Part shown: positions 1-5,852 of the stretch, piece after piece | Layout of the letters: each line of letters opens with the position of its first letter | Position numbering within the stretch: position 1 is the first letter of the stretch | Source of the DNA: Terrisporobacter othiniensis | Lineage (GTDB): Bacteria; Bacillota; Clostridia; Peptostreptococcales; Peptostreptococcaceae | Assembly (NCBI RefSeq): GCF_000808015.1 | Contig: NZ_JWHR01000021.1 | Coordinates: forward strand, 1 to 14,355 | DNA: 14,355 nucleotides | Direction: 5' to 3' | The notes under the pieces: model-generated | Told to the model about the DNA's origin: nothing | The model's database searches: none | Seen by the model: only the letters and a program-made list of their open reading frames with translations | Made by a program: the position numbers and the translations under genes

Positions 1-883
1 ATAAATATCCTTCACTATTTTCCTCTCCTAAATTATCATCATAATAATGTGTTGTATCATAAAAAGAATAATATTTAGCTAAAAATGACTTGTATATAGT
101 TGATTCACTATCACGTTCAGATTGAATTTTTATATGGTAATCTTCCAATGCTATAGGTAAACTTTCTTTTGAATGGGAAACTCTTGGAGATATTCCAAAT
201 CCATCAAATAAAGTTATTGCTAAATTTAATATTAATAAGGTTATAAGCATATAAAAATATCCTACACTAAATACAGATATTATTTTTATCTCTCTTAGAT
301 TTCTATGTCTAAATCGTTTTTTTACAAAATAGTTTAAATACCAAATTATTCTTAAAAATAAAAATATGGCTAAGCATATTAAAACTAACATTCCAAAAAT
401 ATAAAAACTAACTCCTATATAACTTGATATAAATTCCATATAAGATGAACCCATATAATAGTCCTTATCTTTAAAAATGTAATTAGCTAACAATATAAAA
501 GCTACTAAATAAATCACATCAGTTATTACGAGTGATTTTATACTTTCAGCAGGCTTACTTTTAATTTTCTCTTTATTATTATCCTCTGATATACATATCT
601 TAAAAATATCGTTTCCACAAATATATTCCCAGCCAAGTTCCCTACAGTATTCTATATATGTGATTTCATTACTATAATTATCTCCGTAAAAGTCTCTTCC
701 CACAGGATCAACATTATATTTTAAATTTCTTTTATCTGTTTTTTCAAAAGTCAAATGATAATTTTTTATCTTCTTTAACAACCATCCTTCTTTTATCATT
801 TCATTTAGATATTGTTCCAAAATTTCAGCGTCAATTTTGTTAAAAGTTAAAAATGATATTTTTTTATTTTCCCCAATTTTCAT
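1..883 (-). CDS. DUF2812 domain membrane protein, C-terminus off the window
   Basis: No stop codon is met before the window's left edge, so 294 residues are visible and the C-terminus is missing. The N-terminal ~100 residues fit the DUF2812 pattern: an opening LTFNKIDAEILEQYLNEM helix, then KEGWLL (31-36), then Y-I-E-YCRELGWEYIC (76-89) and NDIF (91-94). Three hydrophobic segments follow at about 117-136, 155-180 and 199-226, then a polar tail, so it is probably membrane-anchored with a cytoplasmic DUF2812 domain. The start ATG is chosen because GGAG lies 8 nt upstream; in-frame codons further up have no RBS. DUF2812 genes are often next to a PadR regulator (family knowledge), but none is visible here. 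Instead it lies just downstream of a GntR/ABC operon, separated by a terminator and with its own candidate promoter. Biochemical function unknown. Confidence 0.85.
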   Translation of the reverse strand, partial: MKIGENKKISFLTFNKIDAEILEQYLNEMIKEGWLLKKIKNYHLTFEKTDKRNLKYNVDPVGRDFYGDNYSNEITYIEYCRELGWEYICGNDIFKICISEDNNKEKIKSKPAESIKSLVITDVIYLVAFILLANYIFKDKDYYMGSSYMEFISSYIGVSFYIFGMLVLICLAIFLFLRIIWYLNYFVKKRFRHRNLREIKIISVFSVGYFYMLITLLILNLAITLFDGFGISPRVSHSKESLPIALEDYHIKIQSERDSESTIYKSFLAKYYSFYDTTHYYDDNLGEENSEGYL

Positions 884-923
884 ATACTCTTCTCCATTCA
901 AATGCTTTCTTTTCTTATTTATA

Positions 924-952
924 ATAGTAGCAATTTTAATTGAATTAATCCA
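924..952 (-). promoter_or_regulatory. Candidate promoter of the DUF2812 gene
   Basis: On the minus strand TGGATT (947-952) is followed after 17 nt by TACTAT (924-929). A TGC precedes the -10, giving an extended -10 (TGnTACTAT). The predicted 5' leader is about 35 nt. The site lies directly after the ABC operon's terminator, which suggests the DUF2812 gene can be transcribed independently. Prediction from motif only. Confidence 0.45.
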
Positions 953-955
953 TAT

Positions 956-988
956 AAAAAGACTTGGAGTAATTCTCCAAGTCTTTAT
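956..988 (-). terminator. Intrinsic terminator of the GntR/ABC operon
   Basis: A perfect 12-bp inverted repeat, AAAGACTTGGAG / CTCCAAGTCTTT with a 5-nt loop, begins a few bases after the permease stop codon. On the minus strand it is followed by a T run (TTTTTATAT). It closes the operon formed by the regulator, ATPase and permease genes. Confidence 0.9.
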
Positions 989-991
989 TTA

Positions 992-1807
992 TTATTCAAG
1001 ATTTAATTTTTTATTCAAAATCCAATTAGTTAATAAAAATAATACAACTCCTATAACAATACTTATTAATAAATCAACTGATAAATATGCATAAGATGAA
1101 ACAACAACATTATTTGTAAGTTCTATTTCTGTCACTCCACCTAAAAGATTACTTCTCACAAAGTGTTGAATATTACTAACAATCAAATTTATTATGAAGA
1201 ATAATATTACTCCAGCGGCTACTCTGTGCTTACTTAACTGTGGTAATTGACCAACAGATAAAGCCAAGTATATTGTTAATACAAATATACTATAACTTAC
1301 TAACATACTTAGTATTATATAAACAATAAACTCTGAACCTTCAACAAATATATTTTGTAGTGATAATACGTTAAAAAGTTCTATTAATTCTTTTAAACTG
1401 ATGTTTTCACCTATTAAACCTATTATTGTAAATGATAGGATGGCAACAATACCACTAATAATTGCATAAATTAAAGCCACTAAAAACTTTGATAATATTA
1501 GTGAGCTACTTTTTACAGGTAGTGTAAACATTAAGTAACCTTCATCATCTAGTAAATTTTTCTTAAATCTTTGGATTGTAAGTACTATGGTAATTACAAA
1601 TAGAGCAACAAATAACGCAACTAATACTAAAGTCAATATTGATTGAGTATTTAAAGCGTTGGGATCCATCATAGCCCCGCCTTCATCTTTAAGAGAAGAA
1701 CCAATACTTACACCATTTGCTATAGCTAAAAATAATATTCCTATATATAAAGGGAAAAATACTCTTCCACAAGCTTTAAATTCATATTTCATTAATTTAC
1801 CTAACAT
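992..1807 (-). CDS. ABC transporter permease subunit, ABC-2-like
   Basis: This 271-residue membrane protein has six hydrophobic segments, at roughly 17-37, 56-80, 103-132, 159-186, 196-216 and 239-264. A conserved-looking cytoplasmic stretch, DEGYLMFTLPVKSSSLILSK (88-107), is typical of permeases paired with YtrA-type regulators in clostridia. It should form the membrane part of the transporter with the ATPase encoded immediately upstream; the two genes overlap at ATGTTAG. GGGAGG lies 8 nt before the ATG. No extracellular solute-binding protein is encoded nearby, which favours an exporter or antimicrobial-peptide/cell-envelope stress role over uptake (inference). The substrate cannot be read from the sequence. 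Confidence 0.85.
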   Translation of the reverse strand: MLGKLMKYEFKACGRVFFPLYIGILFLAIANGVSIGSSLKDEGGAMMDPNALNTQSILTLVLVALFVALFVITIVLTIQRFKKNLLDDEGYLMFTLPVKSSSLILSKFLVALIYAIISGIVAILSFTIIGLIGENISLKELIELFNVLSLQNIFVEGSEFIVYIILSMLVSYSIFVLTIYLALSVGQLPQLSKHRVAAGVILFFIINLIVSNIQHFVRSNLLGGVTEIELTNNVVVSSYAYLSVDLLISIVIGVVLFLLTNWILNKKLNLE

Positions 1808-2499
1808 TTGAATTCCTCCCTAAATAATGCATCTATAGATTTTCCTTTTTCTTCTCTAATTTCGTCCACATTTCCTTGGAGTACTATTTCACCACTTGAT
1901 ATAAATATTACATCATCACAAATATTTTCTATTTCACTAATTAAATGTGTTGCTATTAATAAAGTTGAATTCTCGTTATAGTTAGTTAATATAGTCTTAA
2001 GTATATAGCTTCTTGCTGCTGGATCAACACCGCCTATAGGTTCATCAAGTATATATAAATCCGCATTTCTGGACATTACTAAAATTAACTGAACTTTTTC
2101 CTTTGTACCTTTAGACATGGTTTTTAACTTTTCATTTTTATCTATTTTTAAACTTTCAATCATTTTATCCGCTTTTTCCATATCAAAGTCTTCATAAAAA
2201 TCTTGGAAAAAACCTAATATATCTTTAACTTTCATCCAATCATTTAAATAAGTTTTCTCTGGTAAATAAGAAACAACTTTTTTAGTTTCGATAGATGGCT
2301 TTGAACCCTTTATTTCTATGCTACCCTTATCTGGTTGAAGTAGTCCATTCATTAGCTTTATCATTGTAGTTTTTCCGCTACCATTAGGTCCAAGTAGGCC
2401 TATAATTTTACCCTTTGGAATATTTAAATCTACTCCTTTTAAAACATCTTTATTACTGTAACTTTTATAAACATCTCTAAACTCTACTACACTCTCCAT
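1801..2499 (-). CDS. ABC transporter ATP-binding subunit
   Basis: This 232-residue cytoplasmic ATPase is complete. It has Walker A GPNGSGKTT (37-45), an ABC signature of the MSKGTKEK form (128-135), Walker B LYILDEP (148-154, catalytic E153), D-loop GGVD (156-159) and switch His185 in IATHL. The usual Q-loop glutamine is replaced by Glu81 in SYLPEKT, a variant I believe occurs in related ATPases. The start abuts the regulator's stop (TAAATG), and AAAGGAGG within the end of the regulator gene provides the RBS, so translation is probably coupled. It powers the permease encoded downstream. The arrangement resembles YtrA/YtrB-type operons responding to cell-wall-active compounds (family knowledge), but the inducer is unknown. 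Confidence 0.92.
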   Translation of the reverse strand: MESVVEFRDVYKSYSNKDVLKGVDLNIPKGKIIGLLGPNGSGKTTMIKLMNGLLQPDKGSIEIKGSKPSIETKKVVSYLPEKTYLNDWMKVKDILGFFQDFYEDFDMEKADKMIESLKIDKNEKLKTMSKGTKEKVQLILVMSRNADLYILDEPIGGVDPAARSYILKTILTNYNENSTLLIATHLISEIENICDDVIFISSGEIVLQGNVDEIREEKGKSIDALFREEFKC

Positions 2500-2868
2500 T
2501 TAGTTTTCCTCCTTTATATTAGAAATCACTAGCTCAATTATTTCTTCTTTGCTAAAACCAAACCTTTCTAAGGTTAATCTTAAATTTTTTATTTCCTCAC
2601 TGGCAACTTCTTTTTTCATAGATTTAATTTTCTCCTTATCATCAGTAACAAACCTTCCACTAGTTCTTTTGCTAAAAACTAAGTTTTCTCTTTCCAGCTC
2701 TGCCAATGCCCTTTGCATTGTATTTGGATTTACCTGTGCATCTTCTGCCAAACTTCTTACAGAATCTATTTTTTCTCCAGCTTTAAATTCTCCTGAGATT
2801 ATTTTCGATTTTAATTGTTCCACCAATTGTATATATACAGGCTTATTATTATCAATAGTCCAACTCAT
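2500..2868 (-). CDS. GntR-family regulator, YtrA subfamily
   Basis: This 122-residue protein has an N-terminal GntR winged helix (about 10-76). The hallmarks visible are PVYIQLVEQLKSKIISGEF, the KIDSVRSLAE recognition region, VNPNTMQRALAELE and the wing SGRFVT. The short ~45-residue helical C-terminus, with no effector domain, marks the YtrA subfamily. It is the first gene of an operon with an ABC ATPase and permease, the usual arrangement for this subfamily, and probably represses its own operon. GGTGG precedes the ATG by about 5 nt. The operator candidate lies between the -10 and the start codon and is listed separately. Confidence 0.92.
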   Translation of the reverse strand: MSWTIDNNKPVYIQLVEQLKSKIISGEFKAGEKIDSVRSLAEDAQVNPNTMQRALAELERENLVFSKRTSGRFVTDDKEKIKSMKKEVASEEIKNLRLTLERFGFSKEEIIELVISNIKEEN

Positions 2869-2882
2869 TTTTTCACCACCTC

Positions 2883-2906
2883 ATTGTATTAATGATTTAA
2901 TACAAT
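2883..2906 (-). promoter_or_regulatory. Candidate GntR/YtrA operator, promoter-proximal site
   Basis: A perfect inverted repeat with 10-bp arms (ATTGTATTAA / TTAATACAAT, 4-nt spacer) can be read as ATTGTATT-N8-AATACAAT. It begins inside the predicted -10 and covers the transcription start region, which suits autorepression. TACAAT also recurs every 8 bp at 2901, 2909 and 2917. Binding by the GntR protein is inferred from position and symmetry. Confidence 0.6.
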
Positions 2907-2933
2907 AGTACAATAATACAATTTATTTATCAA
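2905..2933 (-). promoter_or_regulatory. Promoter of the gntR-ABC operon
   Basis: TTGATA (2928-2933), a 17-nt spacer and TACTAT (2905-2910) on the minus strand form a good sigma-A-type promoter. It sits about 35-40 nt upstream of the gntR start codon and overlaps the operator candidate. Confidence 0.65.
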
Positions 2934-2962
2934 GCACTTTTTGAAATATAGTTTTATATAAA

Positions 2963-3018
2963 AAATAATAAAGCCCTAAAACAAGCTTATTTGCTTATTT
3001 CTAGAGCTTTATTATTTT
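2963..3018 (-). terminator. Intrinsic terminator of the flavodoxin-family gene
   Basis: A 16-bp stem with one mismatch that becomes G·U in RNA pairs 2963-2978 with 3002-3017. The inner bases can pair further (AAGC / GCTT). On the minus strand it is followed by TTATTTTTTATAT. It insulates the gntR promoter from upstream transcription. Confidence 0.85.
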
Positions 3019-3058
3019 GATTATTATTAAATTTAAATTATTAAAAACTAATAAATAA

Positions 3059-3088
3059 CATATTGTATTATTACAGCAATACAATATG
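3059..3088. repeat. 30-bp inverted repeat matching the gntR operator half-sites
   Basis: The arms CATATTGTATT / AATACAATATG are perfect over 11 bp with an 8-bp spacer. The core ATTGTATT-N8-AATACAAT has the same half-sites and spacing as the promoter-proximal operator candidate at 2883-2906, while the spacer sequence differs. It has no T tract on the minus strand, so it is a poor intrinsic terminator. A second binding site for the GntR regulator is the likelier reading. Confidence 0.6.
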
Positions 3089-3123
3089 TTTATTAATTTT
3101 GAGCTTAATTTATTATCATTATA

Positions 3124-3738
3124 CTATCTAATAAAATTAGTAGCTACTCTTTTTTCTCTTTGTGGTAATTCTTCCTTAGAATTTTTCATAGTTTTTATCA
3201 TCCAAGCCATATTATTTCCTAAAGTTCTCATAACTTGAAGACCTTCTAAATCTTGTTTAGCTTCCTCAGCGGTATTACCATGAATAGAATTCCAATATTG
3301 AGATGATACAACTGGCATTTGATTTATTGTAAAGTATTTATTTAAACGATCAAATGTTGCACTTGCTCCTCCTCTTCTACAACTTACTACTGCAGCTGCT
3401 GGTTTATTAGTCAACAAATAAGATGCAGAATAAAATAATCTATCTAATAAAGCACATAAAGATCCATTTGGTCCTGCATAATAAACTGGTGACCCTACAA
3501 CAATTCCATCAGCCTCTTTTATTTTTTCAAATAAATTATTGTAAACTTCATCATTAAAAGCACATTTACCAGTTTCATAACATTTTCCACAAGCAATACA
3601 TCCTTGCATAGCCTTCATACCTATATGAAATATTTCACTTTCTATGTCATTATTATTTAAAGCTTTTGCAACTTCACTTAATGCAGTGTAAGTACATCCA
3701 TTTTTATGTGGGCTTCCATTTATTAATAATACTTTCAT
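3124..3738 (-). CDS. Flavodoxin-family NAD(P)H-dependent oxidoreductase with Cys cluster
   Basis: This 204-residue soluble flavoprotein has the flavodoxin-like FMN phosphate loop INGSPHKNGCT (6-16) and the isoalloxazine-side motif GSPVYYAGPNGSLCALLDR (82-100), as in NADPH-dependent FMN reductases and iron-sulfur flavoproteins. The spacing C47-X2-C50-X2-C53-X5-C59 matches the compact cluster motif of archaeal/clostridial Isf proteins, so a 4Fe-4S cluster is plausible but unproven. It probably transfers electrons in redox or detoxification reactions; the partner is unknown. AAGGGG lies 9 nt before the ATG. It is monocistronic, with its own promoter and terminator. A near-identical copy of its first 25 codons and promoter occurs at 5650-5810. 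Confidence 0.88.
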   Translation of the reverse strand: MKVLLINGSPHKNGCTYTALSEVAKALNNNDIESEIFHIGMKAMQGCIACGKCYETGKCAFNDEVYNNLFEKIKEADGIVVGSPVYYAGPNGSLCALLDRLFYSASYLLTNKPAAAVVSCRRGGASATFDRLNKYFTINQMPVVSSQYWNSIHGNTAEEAKQDLEGLQVMRTLGNNMAWMIKTMKNSKEELPQREKRVATNFIR

Positions 3739-3777
3739 TATAACATCCCCTTTATAAATTTTATCCTTTACTTATAT

Positions 3778-3806
3778 ATTCTAGTATAATTTGTAAAATT
3801 CTTCAA
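3778..3806 (-). promoter_or_regulatory. Promoter of the flavodoxin-family gene
   Basis: TTGAAG (3801-3806), a 17-nt spacer and TAGAAT (3778-3783) on the minus strand. The same two hexamers with the same spacing occur in the duplicated fragment at 5782-5810 although the spacers differ, which supports this being the functional promoter. Confidence 0.55.
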
Positions 3807-3858
3807 ACTTTAAACAAACAAACTACTAGGTATTTTTATATGTACAAAGTTTTTTAGA

Positions 3859-3901
3859 ATAAAAAAATAGGAGCTAGCACTATATTTTAGGCATAGCCCC
3901 T
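3859..3901 (-). terminator. Intrinsic terminator of the amino acid permease gene
   Basis: On the minus strand GGGGCTA (3900-3894) pairs with TAGCTCC (3876-3870), with one G·U, across a 17-nt loop. It is followed by TATTTTTTT. It starts 8 nt after the permease stop codon. Confidence 0.75.
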
Positions 3902-3907
3902 CTGCTG

Positions 3908-5317
3908 CTATTCTATTTTTTCACTTTCTGTTTTGTTCAATCCACTATGCTTATAACCATAAAATGCATATACTACAAATCCTATAGTAATCCAGATTAA
4001 AAATGCAATCTTTGTAAAAGTTGGAAGTTGAAATATTAAGAATAAACAAAATCCAACTGCAAGTATTGGAACTACAGGCACAAAAGGAACCTTAAATGGT
4101 CTATTTAAGTCAGGTCTAGATTTTCTAAGAAGTATAACAGATAAAGATACTACAACAAAGGCTGCCAATGTACCCATATTAGTTAATTCTGCTACCTTTC
4201 CTATTGGTAAGAATCCAGCCACAAGAGCTGTTGCAACAAATACTAATACTATACTCTTGTTAGGTGTCCCTCTTTTTTGTGAAACTTGACTAAATACCTT
4301 TGGAATTAATCCATCTCTTGATAAAGCGTAGAATAATCTAGTACTACCATACATCATAACTAATATAACAGAAGTTATACCACAAATTGCACCTACTGAA
4401 ACTAATGCAGATCCCCAACTAATACCTACTTTTGCCAAGGCATAAGCTACTGGCGCTGCGTTATCCTTGAATTCTAAATAAGGAACCATTCCTGTTAATA
4501 TGGCAGAAACTACTATATATAGCACTGTACATATTAACAAAGAACCTATTATTCCTTTTGGTAAATCTTTTTGTGGATTTTTAACTTCTTCAGCTGCAGT
4601 TGATATGGCATCAAATCCAATATATGCAAAGAATACTATTGCAGCTCCTGAGAATACTCCACTCCAACCATAAGGCATAAATGGATGCCAGTTTGCAGGT
4701 TCAACATGACTAAATCCTAATACAATGAATAATAAAACAACCGAAATTTTAATTATTACTAGTATATTATTTAATTTTACACTTTCTTTTGCACCAAGCA
4801 ATAGTAATCCTGCTATTAGAGACAATATTAATATTGCTGGTAAATTGATTATTCCTCCACTTCCTGGTGCTGCAATTAATACTTGTGGTAAATGGATACC
4901 AACTAAGTTTAAAATATTGACCATATAGCCTGACCATCCAATGGATACTGCAGCCACAGCTACACAATATTCCAAAATTAAATCCCACCCAATTATCCAT
5001 CCCCATATTTCTCCAAGACCCACATATCCAAATGTGTAAGCGCTTCCTGAGATCGGTATCATTGCTGATAGTTCTGCATAACATAATGCTGCGAAAGCAC
5101 ATGCCATTCCTGATATGATAAATGATAATACCAAAGCCGGCCCTGCATAATCTGCTGCTGCTACACCCGTTAAAACAAATATTCCTGTACCTATTATTGC
5201 CCCAATTCCCAACATTGTTAACTCAAATGCACCTAAAACCTTTTTTAAACCCTTTCCTTCTTGACCATGACTTATTAAATTTTCAACTGGCATTTTTCTA
5301 AAAACATTTGATCTCAT
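3908..5317 (-). CDS. APC-superfamily amino acid permease, YfnA-like
   Basis: This 469-residue integral membrane transporter has the family's usual length and about 12 hydrophobic segments. The N-terminal LGAFELTMLGIGAIIGTGIF (28-47) holds the substrate-site GIGAIIGTGIF motif of TM1. YAELSAMIPISGSAY (80-94), GWDLILEY (110-117) and FFAYIGFDAISTAAEEVKNP (229-248) are typical of the cationic/neutral amino acid (CAT/YfnA) group; the likeness to Bacillus subtilis YfnA runs the whole length. It likely imports amino acids by proton coupling, but specificity cannot be fixed. AAGGAGG lies 7 nt upstream of the ATG. It is monocistronic, with a promoter about 90 nt upstream and a CodY-like box just behind it, fitting repression in amino-acid-rich conditions (inference). 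Confidence 0.92.
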   Translation of the reverse strand: MRSNVFRKMPVENLISHGQEGKGLKKVLGAFELTMLGIGAIIGTGIFVLTGVAAADYAGPALVLSFIISGMACAFAALCYAELSAMIPISGSAYTFGYVGLGEIWGWIIGWDLILEYCVAVAAVSIGWSGYMVNILNLVGIHLPQVLIAAPGSGGIINLPAILILSLIAGLLLLGAKESVKLNNILVIIKISVVLLFIVLGFSHVEPANWHPFMPYGWSGVFSGAAIVFFAYIGFDAISTAAEEVKNPQKDLPKGIIGSLLICTVLYIVVSAILTGMVPYLEFKDNAAPVAYALAKVGISWGSALVSVGAICGITSVILVMMYGSTRLFYALSRDGLIPKVFSQVSQKRGTPNKSIVLVFVATALVAGFLPIGKVAELTNMGTLAAFVVVSLSVILLRKSRPDLNRPFKVPFVPVVPILAVGFCLFLIFQLPTFTKIAFLIWITIGFVVYAFYGYKHSGLNKTESEKIE

Positions 5318-5405
5318 AATTACTCCTCCTTAATCATTTTTTAATATACTTTTTACTTTGGCAATCTTTAGGCTACATTTTTTATTGATTTATTCTATGT
5401 GTTTT

Positions 5406-5434
5406 ATATTAAGTTATGGTTAAGCTGAGGTTAA
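5406..5434 (-). promoter_or_regulatory. Candidate promoter of the permease gene, with 11-nt phased repeats
   Basis: TTAACC (5429-5434), a 17-nt spacer and TAATAT (5406-5411) on the minus strand. TTAACC recurs at 5418-5423 and a degenerate TTAATA at 5407-5412, an exact 11-nt period. That phasing is seen in PhoP-type direct-repeat sites, but a Pho role is speculative here. Confidence 0.45.
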
Positions 5435-5443
5435 GAATAAATT

Positions 5444-5458
5444 AATTTTCTAATAATT
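5444..5458. promoter_or_regulatory. CodY-box-like site upstream of the permease gene
   Basis: AATTTTCTAATAATT matches the CodY consensus AATTTTCWGAAAATT at 13 of 15 positions. It lies about 10 bp upstream of the predicted -35 of an amino acid permease, a typical class of CodY target. In an AT-rich genome such matches also occur by chance. Confidence 0.4.
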
Positions 5459-5547
5459 CTGATAACTTATTTTTACATAAACTTTACATATAAAATACCA
5501 TGGATAGTTAAATAAGTTCATCCTCTATTTGAAACGTTTTTCATACT

Positions 5548-5575
5548 AAAAAAAGCGTACAATATTGTACACTTT
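5548..5575 (-). terminator. Terminator following the chimeric ORF
   Basis: A 12-bp stem (5552-5563 with 5564-5575, one G·U in the minus-strand RNA, core GTACAATATTGTAC) is followed on the minus strand by seven Ts and AGTAT. The exporter gene's terminator at 8237-8272 ends in the same TTTTTTAGTA context. Confidence 0.75.
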
Positions 5576-5602
5576 CAAATTATTTTTTATTTAATTTTTC
5601 TA

Positions 5603-5725
5603 CTATTCCAGTTCAAATGCTCCCATATATAACTGATAATACTTACCACCTTTTGCAACTTCACTTAATGCAGTATAAGTACATCCATTTTTATGTGGAC
5701 TTCCATTTATTAATAATACTTTCAT
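5603..5725 (-). pseudogene. Chimeric 40-codon ORF: flavodoxin N-terminus fused to exporter C-terminus
   Basis: Codons 1-25 reproduce the start of the flavodoxin-family protein of 3124-3738 (MKVLLINGSPHKNGC... to ...LSEVAK). Codons 26-40 read GGKYYQLYMGAFELE, the C-terminus of the exporter subunit ending at 8286 apart from one residue (T to M). The two parts join in frame at GCAAAAG, present in the same codon phase in both parents. The flavodoxin part (5650-5725) differs from its parent at 2 of 76 bases, both synonymous. An RBS (AAAGGGG), a promoter with the parent's hexamers and a terminator are all present. It lacks the flavin site's second half and any ATPase motif, so neither parental activity can remain. 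It is either a recombination relic or an expressed microprotein. Confidence 0.7.
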
Positions 5726-5781
5726 TATAATATCCCCTTTATAAATTTTATACCTATACTAGTTTATCACTAATAAGTATA

Positions 5782-5810
5782 ATTCTATAGTATGAAGGTT
5801 ATTACTTCAA
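5782..5810 (-). promoter_or_regulatory. Promoter of the chimeric ORF, copied from the flavodoxin gene
   Basis: TTGAAG (5805-5810), a 17-nt spacer and TAGAAT (5782-5787) on the minus strand are identical in hexamers and spacing to the promoter at 3778-3806. The leader before the ATG is about 17 nt longer than in the parent. Similarity to the parent stops just upstream of the -35. Confidence 0.5.
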
Positions 5811-5852
5811 CTTACATATTATTTCTTTATAAAATTTATATAAACTTATATT

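Noticed and set aside
837..1094. 85-residue plus-strand ORF
   Set aside because: Antisense to the DUF2812 start, a terminator and the permease end; no RBS and a low-complexity F/I/K composition. A chance frame.
2549..2908. 119-residue plus-strand ORF
   Set aside because: Exact antisense of the well-supported GntR gene; no RBS and no recognisable domain.
4767..5102. 111-residue minus-strand ORF and an opposing 67-residue ORF inside the permease gene
   Set aside because: Out-of-frame shadows of a strongly conserved APC permease; rich in C/W/R, as expected from a frame-shifted reading.
5318..5405. Riboswitch or T-box in the permease leader
   Set aside because: The leader is only about 90 nt, with no T-box antiterminator motif and no SAM or lysine riboswitch core.
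5530..5544. CcpA cre-like sequence (TGAAACGTTTTTCA)
   Set aside because: Ends match cre but the central CG is offset, so the consensus spacing fails; it also lies just past the chimeric ORF's terminator rather than on a promoter.
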